Notes under the pieces: generated by a model
The model's database searches: none
The model's input: only the letters and a program-made list of their open reading frames with translations
Told to the model about the DNA's origin: nothing
Program-made: the position numbers and the translations under genes
Assembly (NCBI RefSeq): GCF_030867145.1
Contig: NC_134416.1
Span: forward strand, 23,095,014-23,159,013
Length of the DNA stretch: 64,000 nucleotides
Reading direction: 5' to 3'
Source of the DNA: Opisthocomus hoazin
Taxonomy: Eukaryota; Chordata; Aves; Opisthocomiformes; Opisthocomidae
Shown: positions 44,501-58,900 of the stretch, one piece after another
Numbering within the stretch: position 1 is the stretch's first letter
Layout: each line of letters opens with the position of its first letter

Positions 44501-46261
44501 AGAAAAAAGAGAATAGTAATCATCAGAAGGTAGAGTCTGAAAATGGTATTTCTGAAAGGCTTGCAATGTGATTTATTCTATTTGCATGAGGATACTTTTT
44601 GGAATAAAGGCTTAAGAAGATGGCATGAATACTTCAACTACAAAGTACCTTACTTCATTCCCGACAATCTCACTGATAACCTGTTTCTAGTTTGTTGAAA
44701 ATACAATTTTAGAACATTTAAGTTTGTTTACAGAAACAGTATTTAAATATCTTTCTCACAATCAAATTCAAAAAACCCAACAGAATATTCATGAAATAAA
44801 CCTAGCCAAATCTTTTAAACTTTTCAGTCTTAAAATAATTTGAGCTCACAAAATTATGTACATAACAGAATAACTAGTAATTGAATCTGAAAGCAGACAA
44901 AACCCATTTCCTTTATCAAAATAAGTTCACCTCCCACATTAATCAGATCTCTTTCCTTACCCAAATCCATGAAAGACAGTACATTTAATTTTTTTAATCC
45001 AAGTTTTACAACTTAAAAGTTGAATCTTCTTAAGATAACTGTTGCTTTCTCTATTGTACTTCTACTCATTCAGGGAAGGGGAAATAAATATGGCAAAGGA
45101 TGAGATTCTCTCGATATATCCACATTACCCCAGAGGAAAGACTTTCATGAGATGCTGCCATTTCGTGCTCAAATGTGGGGAGATGCATGGGCAGGGGGGA
45201 GGATGGCTGTAGTCAGGCTTGCAGAGTTAGCAAGGGGCAATTAGACTGCATTTGTTCAGGCTTTGGTCAGTTTGTCAGATAAGGCATCAATCCCCCTTAT
45301 CCACCGACTTATCTCTTTTTAAAAAAAAAAATATGAATTTCAGGGATGTGGGTGTTAAGAAGATGGATGAAGCATTTTCTTGGGATAAGATGTGGAGGGT
45401 TAGAAAGATCTTTTGTCTGATCTAGTGCAGTAATTCTTATGGAATAAAAAAAAAACAACAGAATGAACTTTTTCGTCCCATCCAGTGTGCTGAATTTACA
45501 GTCTCTATATAAATACAGTGATGTAAGCATAAACAATGTTGTGTTTTGGGTTTTTTCCCTCAGAATAACTTCATTATACTAACTGCTAATCTATAGAATA
45601 GCCTTTTCTTTCTCGTGAGCCTGGTTGTGATAGACCTCTCCGTCCACATTTTGTAGCATGGTAATGGTAGGTGCACATTTTTTAAAAGGCCTGTGGGACA
45701 CTGCTGTTTTTTCCCCTTAGCTCTCCTCTTCAGTTATTATTCGTGGGTTTATTTTGATGTAGACCAAATTACAAAACTTCCAAAAATGGGACTTGGAGCT
45801 CGTGCTCGCACTCCTGTGCTACAGCTGCGGTGTTTCATGCAGAAGGTGTGCCTGCATTGCAGTAAAACACTTCACCCTAACTTAGCAAACATACGCACGT
45901 TCATTTTAGCTTTAATAGGTGACAGTTTAACTACCGTAACGGGGAACGTGGCACTCGTGTTTTAGTGGGAGTCCTGGCAGGCTGAGGAGCCGGCACTGGC
46001 CTCCAGCCTGCTGCAGCCATGCTGGAACAAAGCAGGGTTTCACCTTTCTGTCCCTACATCTACGTCAGCTTCAGTGACCGCGTTACAGACATATATTAAG
46101 AAGCAAAATGTAAAACTTAGTATTTCTGGATTTCCTTTTAGTTGGAAAAAAAATTTCCTGAAACTGCCATTTGGCTGTATTAATAATTGATAATAGATAA
46201 ACACAGTTGTAGTTCGCAGTGCTCTTAACCGCAGCTCCTGCCCTTTGCCTCGCAACTCACC

Positions 46262-46285
46262 GGGGGGGGTGGTGTGTGTGTGTGT
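46262..46285. repeat. G8 run and (GT)n microsatellite
   Basis: Eight G, then TGG and about seven GT units. Confidence 0.9.
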
Positions 46286-49200
46286 TTCTGCTGCCTTCCT
46301 CCTCAGCAGCACCAACCAGTCCCTTACACACTGGAGTAGCCACCAGGCTGTGTAGCCCCATGCCTAGGGAAGGTTTGTGTCTATCCCTGAGCCTGCCTAC
46401 CCCACCACCAAGGTCATAAATCATATGCTAACCTTTGCAGGCTTAAAGAAGGGTCTTACTAGCTTAGACGAAGACTCAGATTCTGTTACGATCTGCTGTT
46501 AAGAAGCTGATCTTAACATCCATGTTGAAAAAAAAACCAAACCAAAATGAAACAGAAGCCAAACCAAAAGACCAACCCACAACACAGAGATTCATCAATC
46601 CTCTTTAACAGAGGTACAGCTCAAAGGGTGTCTGTCACACAGTACATTTGATAACCTGCCAAACTACGCCCTTCTCCTGGGAATCTCAGGTGCCATCAGC
46701 ATATAAGGTTCAAATGCTGGGTATCAGGTGAGGATGCAAGGAGAAGTTTTGCGCTATCTCTGCTTACAATGCAATCATCCTTTATCATCTCCCACGAGAA
46801 TCCTACTCTGCTTGTGATCCGCCAATAAGCGATTCCTTCTCGCCTGAGATCTAAAGGCATGGCAAGAAGTGTTGAAACCATGGGGGCAAGGAACAGGAGA
46901 AGTGAGAAGAGAGGAAGAAAATAATGGAAGGGCATTTCCATTGATTTTGATGCCTGAGGGAAGTGTTTTGGTTATCAAGCCTGGCATCCTGCCTGCTGCA
47001 AATCTTAGAATTTGCCCAGTGATTCTGGGAACTGCTTGTGCTTCACAAGTTGTGGTCAAATTTTTCTTTTTGAAAAGTATGCAGTCTCCTTTAAAAGAAA
47101 CAAAGTGGTAGACAATATATCACAATTAAACTGTTTCAAGGACTAATTAATCTCAGTGTTTAAAAAGCGCATTTAGTTCAAGTCTCAGCTTTTTTTGCTA
47201 TCCAGCCTTTGGATACTGCTGTATCCTTACTGTCAGATTAGAGAGCAATTAGGAAAACAGGAGAATATAGCAGTAGATGTAGGGATGAAAACAAATACCA
47301 TTTGAAAATACTAATACAAACTGGAGATTTTTGAAATTCAGATAAAAGGCTAGACTTTTAGAGCTTCTCCAGTAAAAATATTTAACAATATTATTGTTTT
47401 CATTTAAAAATGATCCATTATTGTCCTCAGGAGGATCCTGTTTATGTTGAAAGAACAACTTTAATCCCATAAGAAAAATTCCAGTGAGCAGAAGCATCAG
47501 ACACACAATCAGCCGGTCTCTGGCCCAGTGACAGGTAGAGAATTTCACATAGAGCCAAGACTGCAATAATGCATTTATTTCTTGCAGTCTTGTAAAATAT
47601 TTTGGGGTATTACATATGTTGTTAGCTTTCATCTTCCCCTGATCTGCCAGGTGAAAATATCATTTTACAATAAATGATCTAAATTCATCAGTAGCACTTG
47701 TTTAGTTAGTCAGATGCTCAATACACTACAAGGTCCAAAATGTACATGACCTTGTGAGACTGTCAACATAAAGGAAACCGATAAAGGATCACAAATGCTA
47801 ACTGTGTTTACAGTCAGCTTTTTTGAAAATACATTTTTATATAAATATACATATATATAAACCCAGCAAGAAACACTTTGGTAATTTCCATGCACGTACC
47901 TTTGCTGTCATTCAGACACTGCTGTAGTCCTTCCAAATATCAAAATTAACAAGAAGTGAAAGGAAAGGAGACTCTCAATAACAGCATACAGTTTAAAACT
48001 GAAAACTATGCTACGGAAAATGCTGGGATTTGAGCTACTAATCTTCAGATTAACCCCTATGGCTCACTTGGGAGCTGGCTGTATGAAATACAAACAGCTA
48101 TTACATCAGCTTTACAAGTGCAGATGAAGCTCATGGTGGTCAAATTAAAAGCAGCACACTTCAGAAACACGTAGAGTTTTTTTCCTGAGGATGCAGGACA
48201 GCAGATAAAATACCGACGTTCTGTGCACAGCTCTAAAGATTAACAAATCTTGTATATTTTTATATGTAGCTGCAGATTGTGACACACCAGACAAGCTCTT
48301 TATTTTTGAGTACATCCTTCAACACTAAATGCAGTACCTATTGCAATTATACACAGCAATTGAAAATTAGTGAATTAAATATAAGTAATATGTATTACCT
48401 GTACAAATTTGTTATGATCACTGTAGTTACTGGTGGCCATAATAGTTTATTACAATATTACCATACCATTGGTTAGTAAGTTCTACCAGAAACGTAAGCT
48501 AGCTGGTCTCGAGATTTATAATTATTACATAAACAGGAATTAGATACTGTAGTTTTTCTTCTTTTAAAATTCGCTGCCTTTTAATTCCAAAATTCCAAGG
48601 TAGAATAGGTAATAAACAAATTACCTGATTATCAATAAATTACAAGCATTCTATCAATTTTAGTGTATACATTTTACAGCCATTGGCTTTTATTATGGAA
48701 TTACTATAATATGAAAATTCTATAAATGCAATTACTTGTTGCTTCATTTGTGGATTAGATCATCACTGGAGAGAGAAAATTACAGACCAAATTCTATTTT
48801 CAAATGTTCTGGAATAAATCTGGAGGAACTGAATAGCTTGAGTACATACAAACATGGAAAATGAAAGTAGCGTATTGGTTCTGCGTATGTACAAAACGAA
48901 GGCTAGTCCTACGTGTCGTACCTTGCAGTGAGAGTGCCAAATGCGGGTACTTTTCTTCGCTGCTCAGGCCGCTTCCCACCCCTTACAGTATGCACACGGT
49001 GGCACACTCACTACAAAGCGGTGTTTTTCATTACTCTGATCATCCCATTGGCATGGCTATGAAGCAGACATTAGAAATAGGTGCAGAAATGGTAATATGC
49101 AAAGAAATGGAAATCGCTTCTGTAAAACATGAGGAAAAAAGTGAGTGGAATACGTAGGCGTGAAATACATGCCCAAGCACAGAAAGCACGATCTATCCTG

Positions 49201-52200
49201 TGATATTCAGAACAGCAGAAAGGTGGGATGGAAAAATATCTTAAATAAAATAAGGGTATACAGCTGGAGTATTTTGTGTTTTAGGCGAGACAAAAATTTG
49301 CTTTCCTATATTTATTAAATCTGGATATAGTCTGGATAACTTTAGTAACTTTATTAGTAATAATTTCTTGAAAAGAAAATCTATATTTCAGAAACAGTTT
49401 TGTGTCATAGATACTTTACAACATAATTCTCATTGGGCATTAAAAACAGATTCCCCAAAGGATTAACTCAGCATTATTGATTAAAAATGTGGAGATGGAG
49501 TGTGAAAAGGAATCATCTTGGGAAAAAAAATATTTCCACATATAACATTAGACTTAAAAAAAAAAAGTAATTTCTTGAAAACAACTTTTATTTAGCAATT
49601 TGGGGAGAAATGCAGGAGATCAGATGATTAACACCCTACTTTCAGAAGTCAGATCTCCTTGGCCATCAGTCCATTACCAGGAACTTAATCCCATGACCTC
49701 TGACACTAGTGATTTAAGCATCCACATTTTCTTGTATGGCATGGAGTAATGTAAGACTAAGTAACTTGTTAAAATGGAAATTAAAGCTTATTCCATGCAG
49801 CCTTGCACAGTGGTCTTTGTTTGCTTTTCTGATGAATACCTGTTAGATCAGAACATGCCTTTTTTGGCTGACCTTGCCCTGTTGGGTTACACAGGTGTGT
49901 AAAAGATAGCCACTAGCACACCCAGGATTAGGAATGCTTACTGAAACTCCTGATTACTTGCTTGACTCACATGGAAAAGCAGCCCGTATTTTTTCTGATG
50001 AAAGCATCAGGAAATTCCACTTCAGTGGTGTGTAAAATATTTATAAACTCCGTTCTGAAACAACATTATCATTATGGTAGTCAGACTGTAAAAGATTGGC
50101 TTAAATGTGCTCATCTGTATTTCTCATCTTTTTTCTTCCCTTCCAAATATCTTCATATGCTTGTCTTTCTCAAACTATATTTTTATAGAGCTTTATGCAT
50201 TACAAATATGCCTTTGTATACACATGTGAACACCCTCCAACCCCCACAGAATCCTTTCTATGCACACAAAGTACAGATTATTAATTAATATGCCCGCTAG
50301 GTTTTTGGCAAAATGAGTATCACTGAATTGTTCCTTTAAATCATAGTATTACAGTAAACATTACATCATTAAGTGAAGGAGCAAAGTTATTACGTTTTTC
50401 AGAGCAAGTTTTAAAAGTATTCAATATACTGCATGTTGACAAGGGAACAGAAAAAGGCAGCCTGGCTTTGGAATATGAATGTAATCTCTACACAGACCCA
50501 ACTGCTTCTTGTTTATGACAAAGGAGTAAATAATCCATTGATCTGGCAGCAGGGCACCTGCCTTACCAACCGACTCTGTATCAGTGGTCCCTCAACCCTC
50601 ATTATTTTTCCTCAATTAAAGTTCATAGTCTCCTAAAGTCTGTGCTGAGCAGATGTACAACTGTTCTTGACTGCTGAACACAGAAGAATCACAAATTTAG
50701 AAAACTACTGCCATTTCATAAACCCTAGAAGTGCATCATTTGTTGTGGCGAAGAAACATTATAAACAATATGTCTCTTTTATAGGCTGCTAAGCCAGCAC
50801 ACTACAGAAAAGAATATTAAAGTTCAAAAACTGTCACATAAGCTGTGCATTATGAATATTGTAATGTGTTTTTTTATGATTCAAATAAAGGTTACTGAAA
50901 TGAAAAAATAAAGCCCTCTGAGGGGTATAATGTAAAAAATGTGACTTATATTTACCTAGAATTAGACAAAATTGATGTATGAACAAAATCAACCTGGAAT
51001 CAATGATCTGCAGAGACATTCAAAATATAATAACTGATAAATCACCGAAAGCAGAATTAAAGTTATGTTTGCTGTATTATCGCTTTGGTTCTTTGTAATT
51101 GCTTCTTTTGCAGAAATAGGGAAGTCAGGAGAAATAATCAGAAGGGCAATACTACTTGCAATTATAATGCAGCAAGACTCTAGCTGCAAAAATTAACCAA
51201 AGGATATACATTTCACAAGAAGCAGCCTTTTAACTGTGCGTGTATGCTCAAATATTGTAACATATGAAAAGAGGCCGCATTACATACATATTACCTACAG
51301 TGTGTCGTGCTGTACGCTAGAAAGAAAAACCCCTCTTGATAAGGCATAGGAAGATGTTCATTTCCAGCACCGATCCGCTTAAGAAGCAAACAAACCCCAC
51401 ATTTTGCGGGGACAGAGTTAAAGTTCACGCACAGCATTTGTCAGTCTGTCTCCAGCACGATTCCAGCCCGGCTCTGTTGCCGCAGTATGTGCTGGATTGA
51501 GCGCAGCAGATCGCGAGTCTTTAGGTCAGAGTATGTGCTTGAAGCATCAATAGCTACACCTGTCATTTTCGTTTTTCTCAGAAGAATATGTTATTGTTAA
51601 CACTGCAACGTGCATTAGCCACAGTCTGACTCTGGGGCTGGGCGCTGCATTTGGAAACACACTCAATTAAAATATTACTATTGATGAAAAAGTGTTTCCT
51701 GTAATGCCTGATGGAGTTATTGCCATTAAGGTACATGTGATGTGTATAAACCCGTTCCTTCTTGGAGCTGTGCTTACTGGCTTAGGTTCTCCTGTGAGAT
51801 TGTAACCCAGTGTTTGTAAACAAAAAATGCAGGAAAACGGAATAATTGAGAAGGGAGGGAATTATTAAGGAACTCATCGTCCAGCCAAAATCACAGAAGA
51901 GATTACTGGCTGCAATCTTATGTTATTAGCAAGGGTCATTTTCTCCTTTTGGCTTTCACAACTGTTTACTTCTCCTGGCTTATTTTACAAATATTTTGCA
52001 GAAAGCTACTAAATCTAATGAAATCTCTACCCTGTAGCTCACTTAAAACTACTCATGCTGAACCCATGATTCAGTCATTATAGTGTTTGATGAGGGTGGA
52101 AGCACCTTTGGATAAAAGGTAATGTTGATATTTTAAGGGATGCAGAAATCAACAAAGGTAACTATTGCTGTGTACTGGGGGATCAATTCTCTGCGAAAAG

Positions 52201-52796
52201 GGCTTTTCTTGAATTTAAGGCCAACGGGACATCACACATTTGTAGGCAAAGCTTCACACGCTTTGTTTCACAGAATAAATGGCAAAATTGCCAAGCAATC
52301 TTGCACAGGAAAGAATACAAGTATCCATGCAATATGATTTTTTTGTTTATACAATATAGGATGTGCTTCTGCTTACCAGAATAAGGGATATTTAGTAGGT
52401 GATAGTGTAACCTGAAAACAAATATGTATTAATAAATTATGTGTGAAACATAAAAGACCATGCTAACACATTAAGTACTTTCTTGCCACAAATAGATTTG
52501 TGTACACACATGCCATCCACGTGAACTATACTGAAAAATATTGAGGCAGAACGTAGACCATTTCACTCCAGAAGTATACATACACAATTATGAGGTTTAG
52601 GAGACAGCTAGTCTTTATTAGATATTGGAAGCTGAAGGCTTTCCTGATGCACTGATATCAGGATTCTAAAGAGAAATGGGATCAAATGCTGCCAAAATTA
52701 TTAAGCTCTGACACCGGTGCAGTGTTGCAGTATCTGCAAGACAAGTCTCATGACTCACCCTGCCCAGCCCTGTAAGAGCTGCTTGGTCCCACCGCA

Positions 52797-53465
52797 TTGC
52801 TCCATCCTCACCCGTCTCCAGGAGAAGGGGTGATGGCCCCTACACAGCCGGGTGGCTGGAAGCCGGCCACGCACCCCTCGCCTCTGCAAAACTGCTGGCA
52901 GCAGCAACCCAGTGGTGCCGCTGCAAATCAGGGCTGCTGGCTCTGGGAGGCAACGGGGACCAGCTGTGCTGGAGCCGGACCTGATGCCACCGACTCCTGT
53001 GAGAGAACTGGGGGTCTCCCCACTATCACTGACTTGTGTGAGAGAACCAGGCATCTTCCCAGGATCACCGACTCGTGCGAGAGAACCGGAGGTCTCAGTA
53101 CCGCAAGCTCCGCTCCACTGTGGAGCCTTTACCAGATGGTGAAATCCACAGGGACAGGTTTCAGCTTTCCACCAAAATTGGATAAGCTCAAAATCAATGA
53201 ACTTGTCAGAGGAAAAGTAAAATTCAGCATGCTCCTTTCAAAAAAAGTAACCCCTTTTGCTGACTTCATGTCTGAAAACATTACTGACACCATACGCCAT
53301 GGTACCGAGGCAGTTTTGGAGGCATGGAGCTGCCAGAAGACAGGAAGGCGGGACACATCCATGCAGCTCTCGGGCTCCGCAGAAGTGGGTGCTGCCACAC
53401 CCACAGTTCCGCTGAATTATTCATCTGTCTGCGCTAGCAGAAAGGCAGAGGCCGACACCTCCTGA
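52797..53465 (+). other. 222-codon open frame with internal repeat, unknown
   Basis: An uninterrupted frame from ATG 52797 to the stop at 53463-53465, in a locally GC-rich block. The N-terminal third is Pro/Gln/Gly-rich. Residues 65-103 are three copies of a 13-residue unit (TDSCERTGGLPTI and variants). The C-terminal part is more ordinary (KLDKLKINELVRGKVKF). There is no signal peptide, no clear membrane segment and no domain I recognise. The frame is antisense to the host gene. It may be a decayed mobile-element coding region, a young orphan frame, or chance. Confidence 0.2.
52988..53104. repeat. Three tandem copies of a 39-bp unit
   Basis: The copies are 52988-53026, 53027-53065 and 53066-53104. 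They share caccgactc-type starts and the core gtgagagaac, with substitutions but no length change. Because 39 is a multiple of three, the plus-strand frame stays open through all three copies. Confidence 0.93.
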
Positions 53466-55943
53466 ACTTACGGAGTTGAGACAACGAATGAAAAAGAAAT
53501 TTTACAGCTTTTCTGCAGTCTTTTCTACCTTTCCCCAAGAAGTGTACAAAAGAATCAATTCTTCTGCGTATCAGTCCTTCCACCTGCAGATGTGGGAAGA
53601 GGCCATCACTCTTGCAGAGCAGCACTTAGCTGTTCCTGGAAAGCAGCGATCGCTAACAATGTGCTCCAAAAAGCTCTCAGACACTGAAGTATTAACACAG
53701 TCTTTCTCTCCTCTGTCTTACTGCTCCGAATTTAAACTACATTTGATGCACCAGTCCTTTGTAGAACTCCACGCTAACAGAGTCTTTCTTTAAACATTCT
53801 GAATTATTAACACATGAAATACTACACCCAGTTCTTTCAGAGCAATGCCTCTAGAAAGTCAGCTTTCACTGTTTCAGGTTTTCTCATCACCTGCAGCATC
53901 CTTTACTTTGAAATGTACTGCAGTATCTGCGGTCTGGAAACATGTCGTATTTTAAACTATCCCAAAATGTCACTGTGGTGACCAGAAATACCCTCTCTGG
54001 AAGCTTCATTGTTTTGCAAACCTTTGGGCTGACTTTTCTCTGCATGTGTAACAAGGCAGCACTGGATGTCATAAAAGAAATATGTTTTATTTCTAAGTTT
54101 ATGTAAACATAGTTCTCATTTTTAAGACTTTGTTTCTTCTTGTATGTCCAAAAATGTAGTATGGTGGTGTATCAGTTTAAATGTAACAAACGGCTTCGAC
54201 ACTGAAAAGACCCAATTTGGCAATGTGCTGACTTTCAGACTCAAATTTAGCTTCACCTGACACAAACTACTGTTAAGGTTAATAAATATAAAAAAAATAT
54301 TTAGATGTAAGTTCTTAAGGATCTGGCCTCATTTTCACCTCAAGTGGAAGAAGCTAATGGAGGCTGGGCCCTACCCTGAAAATGACAGAAATGGCGGGGA
54401 ATGCTAACTCACAGGCGTCAGGTGCTTCCTACACTGTCTGGTCTGGCACTGGAAAACTTGCTTTCAAATCCTGTCCTAAATTTGAGCGATGGCAGGTCAG
54501 GTATGGTTCTTGATGAGGTACAGAGTTTGCTCTGATTACCTCAGTAATTACTTTCTAATATTATTAAACTTTTTACATGAAGTAATTTCTCTTCTGATTG
54601 ATCCACAAAGCTCAGGTCAAAGGCCATCTAATTATAAAAAGTTGCAGATCCATCTTCTTCGTTTGAAAATACCTCTTGGTCAAGAGCTGGAGCAAAGTTC
54701 ATACTCACATTTGCAACTCTCAGACCATTTTAAATCACTTAAAAGCAAAGTATAGCTAAATAATTTATTTGCTGATAAAATAGCAGAAAGAAATCCTTCT
54801 TTCTTTACTGCAAACTAAAGGATGTTCCAGTTTTTATAGGCCTTGGTTATAAATATAAGATAGCATGAGCATATAAATTATTTCAGTTATACTTTAATAG
54901 TGCTTAATAAATCAAGATTGCATATTAAAGAATACATTGACATTCTAAACCTTAGCATAATATTTAATTAAGCAAACTACTACTTTGATCTCCATGTTTC
55001 TGAGCTGGGTCCAGTCTCTGTTCTACCATCAGTGAAACTGTCACAGACTTCAACTGTTTAGCTTCTTTCCCCAAAATGTGTAGTATATGTAGTGAGCAAA
55101 ATACATTGGAAATAAGTAACAGTGGACAAATTCAGGTTAGAGGATTTATGGACCATGTTTTTCTTTTTTCTTGCAATGCTGGTTAGCTAAAGAACTTGCT
55201 GCAGATGTGTCAGAGGCCACTGGTCAGGCAGAGCCAGCCAGGCTGCCATCAGAACCCATGAATTCAATCTACATGAGCTGCTTTCCTTCAAAACATAAAT
55301 ACTTTATCCTTGTTGTATGTTAAAAAATCATCTTTCTAAATGGATCATTAATACTGATGAACCAAATTGCAGCTGTGTGCAGCAGCTGGGCCCAACTGAC
55401 AACAGCCTTAGCAGAACTGGATGAACTTTAGTTAACCCTATAGAATAAGGGAGTACCTCGGTTATAAGAATAAAGGCGTAACTTCAGCATAACAAGCTGT
55501 TAATCGCTGTTAAAGCCAGACAAGACAATTAAGAAAGCGATTTTCTCTACCTGCCTTAAAACTGGGCGTATCCCTTGAGGACCAACCCCCAGGGACCCCC
55601 TGGCCCAGTCCCAGGACTGTGCAGAGCACAGTGGCACCACTTGGCTTCTGGATCCTGTCGTCTCCCTCCGTGGAACAACAAAAATGCATAATTCATAAAA
55701 TTGTATGTATTGGTAATTGAAAGTGTTTTGGTATCCAGATTTGGTAATTTAGCCTCCACACTGGCATTTGGTCTTGAGCTGCAACACTGTATAGGTAACT
55801 CAGACCCCACCACAGTCACCTGTTTACCTTATGGGTATTTAACCAAGGACTAAAAATATAATCTCTGTGTTTTCAGTAATCTATTTCAGTAACTGAAATT
55901 AATATTAAAAATAGACAGGTAAGACATATGAAAAAAAAATTAG

Positions 55944-55975
55944 TATATTTTAAGAGAAATATATTTTAAGAGAAA
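55944..55975. repeat. Tandem duplication of a 16-mer
   Basis: tatattttaagagaaa occurs twice, head to tail and exact. Confidence 0.95.
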
Positions 55976-58900
55976 GCTTCCATAGACTTTTTTTTTTTAA
56001 ACCAGTTTGTGACTGGGCAATGGTAATGTATGATGTGAGGTACAAGGATTTGTAAGAAATCACTTTCTTTTCACTAACATTACCACACTAATATATTTAA
56101 CATAGACATTTACATGCTTTGCATTTTAAGTGCCTCTGAAATTCAAGCACCAAGCCTGCACATTTCAGCAGCACCATCAGATGTAATGAGTTATGGTACT
56201 ATCGGCATGTTGATAAGCTATAGCCCAAAGAAGAACAAGAAGGAAGTATAAAAAATATGGCCAGAGGATGGGATAAAATTATCAGCGAGTGTGTTTTCCT
56301 GTTTGGTTTTAATCTACATTTAATTAAATTCTTATCTTCTGTGTACTTATGGTCGCATTTGAATGGCGAGACTGCATTCATTATGAATGGTAAAACTTAA
56401 CTCAGAGAACATTTCATGTGGCTTCTTTAAAAAAAAGGAAAAGGAAAAATACTGTCTTTATTCTTTACACTTAGGTCTTTTTAAAGAAGGGTTAAGTTAC
56501 TTTGGGCTGAAATGGTGTTCTGCACTTAACCTTTAGGTTAACTGATTTCTAAAGTTGCTCTTTAACCATTTTTTAAAAAAATATGTAATTTGGAGATGTT
56601 AATACCAAAATTTTGGTTCAATGAACTCAGCAATGGGGGAGTAATGAAGCACATGAAAGCAATGTTTTCTTCATCCTGAAGTCCAGACAATGATAACATA
56701 AAGTTTCTGCTAGTAACAAAAAATGTGTGTCTTAGGCTGCGTCCAGAATTACTTATAGCCATACTTACAGCCATAAATTTATTTGAAATTAGTAGAGATA
56801 TGAAAAAAACCTTAACAGTTATTTTTGAGAGTCTTAGTTTGTATTATTGTTTTTTTCTATTTTCCAGATCACTGGGCTGACCATCCAGTCCTCCTTGGGC
56901 AAAACTCCGCTTTAATCTTGTGTAAATAGCGAGGGCAGAACTGAGTATTTTGTTTTACTTATTGGTTTCAAAGGTATTTTGGGGGGCAGAGGACAAGTGA
57001 GATTGGAAATGATACTAACAGCACAAAAATAATATCTAGGCTAAATTATTAAAAGATATGACAAAGTGAAACAAAATAGAAAGTCTTCTGCATGTGCTTA
57101 TCAGTCAGTACAGCAACTACTACACCATATATATTTTTAAAACATTCTGTTTAGCTATCGTTTTCCAAGAGATGCTATCTTGCAATGCAAAATCGTATGA
57201 CACTGTGTCAGAAATATCCCTGTGACTTTTCTATTGCATACATTTATTTTCTTTCTTTGAAGGGCCTATCCCCAAGACGCTTTAAGGACATCTGAGAGGT
57301 ACAATGCATTCATGCAAACCCAAGCCCTACCAAAATGAAAGCTCCTCAAATTAAACACATTCCTGTGGTACTGAATACTCATTTTCCTGAGCTAACCTCC
57401 ACAAAAGCCCTTGGAAACCTATCAGCTTTGAAGTGTGGGTTGATAATTAACAAATATGGGGAGCTACTGCAGGTAGAACATTTCAGGGTCAAAAGTCCTA
57501 CTAGGAAAATGAAAAAACTGGCACCAGAATGTAATTGTTTTCTTGCTCATTTGGCTATTGATTTTCAACTCCCTCTTCCCCCAGAAGTTTGGATTTTACA
57601 TACCTTCCCTTCATTCCTTCCCCGGTCTTGAAGTATTACACTACTGATAATAGATAAAGGAAAAGGGGAAAAGCAGGAAGGGAAGGAAAAACGTGGCAGA
57701 AATGAAACATTTAAAAGGGCAGCTTACATCCATTTTTCTAGCTAAGAAACCCACCAGAAAATAGTATTTTTAAGTAGAATTTCTATTGCTGAAATGCAAA
57801 CTTTGTCCCTTTCTTTTCTTCCACTGCAAAATGAAGCATTATTTGAATTTTTTTTTTTTAAGTACAAGCTCTATAAATCATGTTCAATGTCTTTTTAGAG
57901 CCCATTGGATTCCTCTAAGCTATGCTACTAATGGCAAGTTTTGCTTGATCACCTAAAACAGCTCCATAGCCTTACACTGCAGCTACACATAGACCATATT
58001 GCTCTGCTATAATTTTTCAGATTTAGAAACAGAAGTAACTCTAGCAAAGTCTTCATCCAAAAGAAAATGTTGTAATCATTTCACTAGGCAAACACAATAA
58101 AGCAAAACAAAAAGCTCCCTCACTACAGCATCTGCCATTAAGCTTTAATAAAGATTCTGAGATTGGTAACTGAGTTTTGTATCTTCTGTCATCATTGCTG
58201 GGGGAAAAGCAATTGTCATTTCTTCCACTTGTATCCAACCATGTATCGATGTTACCAGAATTTCTCTTTTTCAAATATTTGCCAGCTAATTCGCAACTAA
58301 ACCACAATTTAAGCTCAAGTAAATCACTTCAGTGATCTGTCAGATCAGTTTTGAGAGACAACACAGTCCTGCCTTAATCCTTTAAACACTGAGATACGTA
58401 GCTACGGCACTGCAGCCAGGGAGGTGGTTCTCCTGGGTTTCTTCGTCTTACTCAGATCTGAGGTAAACTGAATCGTTTTCTCAAATGCCCATCTCTGCTC
58501 CGGGATTATCAACAGTCAGGCTGACACTGATCTCAGTTTAGGTGCCTTGGATACATGTCTAAAATTAGGGGGAATCTGGGCCACGGAGCATGGTGCAGTT
58601 GCCATTCAGGAGAGATCACACAACACTTTTCCCCACTGTCTCTTCAGATGGCATTGCATCCTTCTGCAGAGGGGAGGTGCAGCAGTCTGAGAGACACAGC
58701 AAAAAAAGTACATGGAAAATACCCTTCCTTAGGAGAAACCGTCAGTTGCTACTCTTGGATTTAGGAATCACATTAGCATGGTCACTTTCCTATGCATTTC
58801 ATACAACTTCTGAGGAGCTCTTGTGGAATGGCATGAGAGCTCTTGGAAGACACGCTGCCAAAACCTGCTAAAAGCTTCATATGTCTGTAAATCTATTTTA

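Larger units (their letters stand above)
39111..52740 (-). other. ZFPM2 intron, unremarkable stretch
   Basis: Mostly AT-rich unique sequence, with a TG microsatellite at 41582-41595, a G8 run plus GT repeat at 46262-46285 and a modestly GC-richer patch at about 45.8-46.4 kb. A compositionally distinct, low-repeat block at about 51.3-52.1 kb may be a conserved non-coding element. No exon was recognised. Confidence 0.6.
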
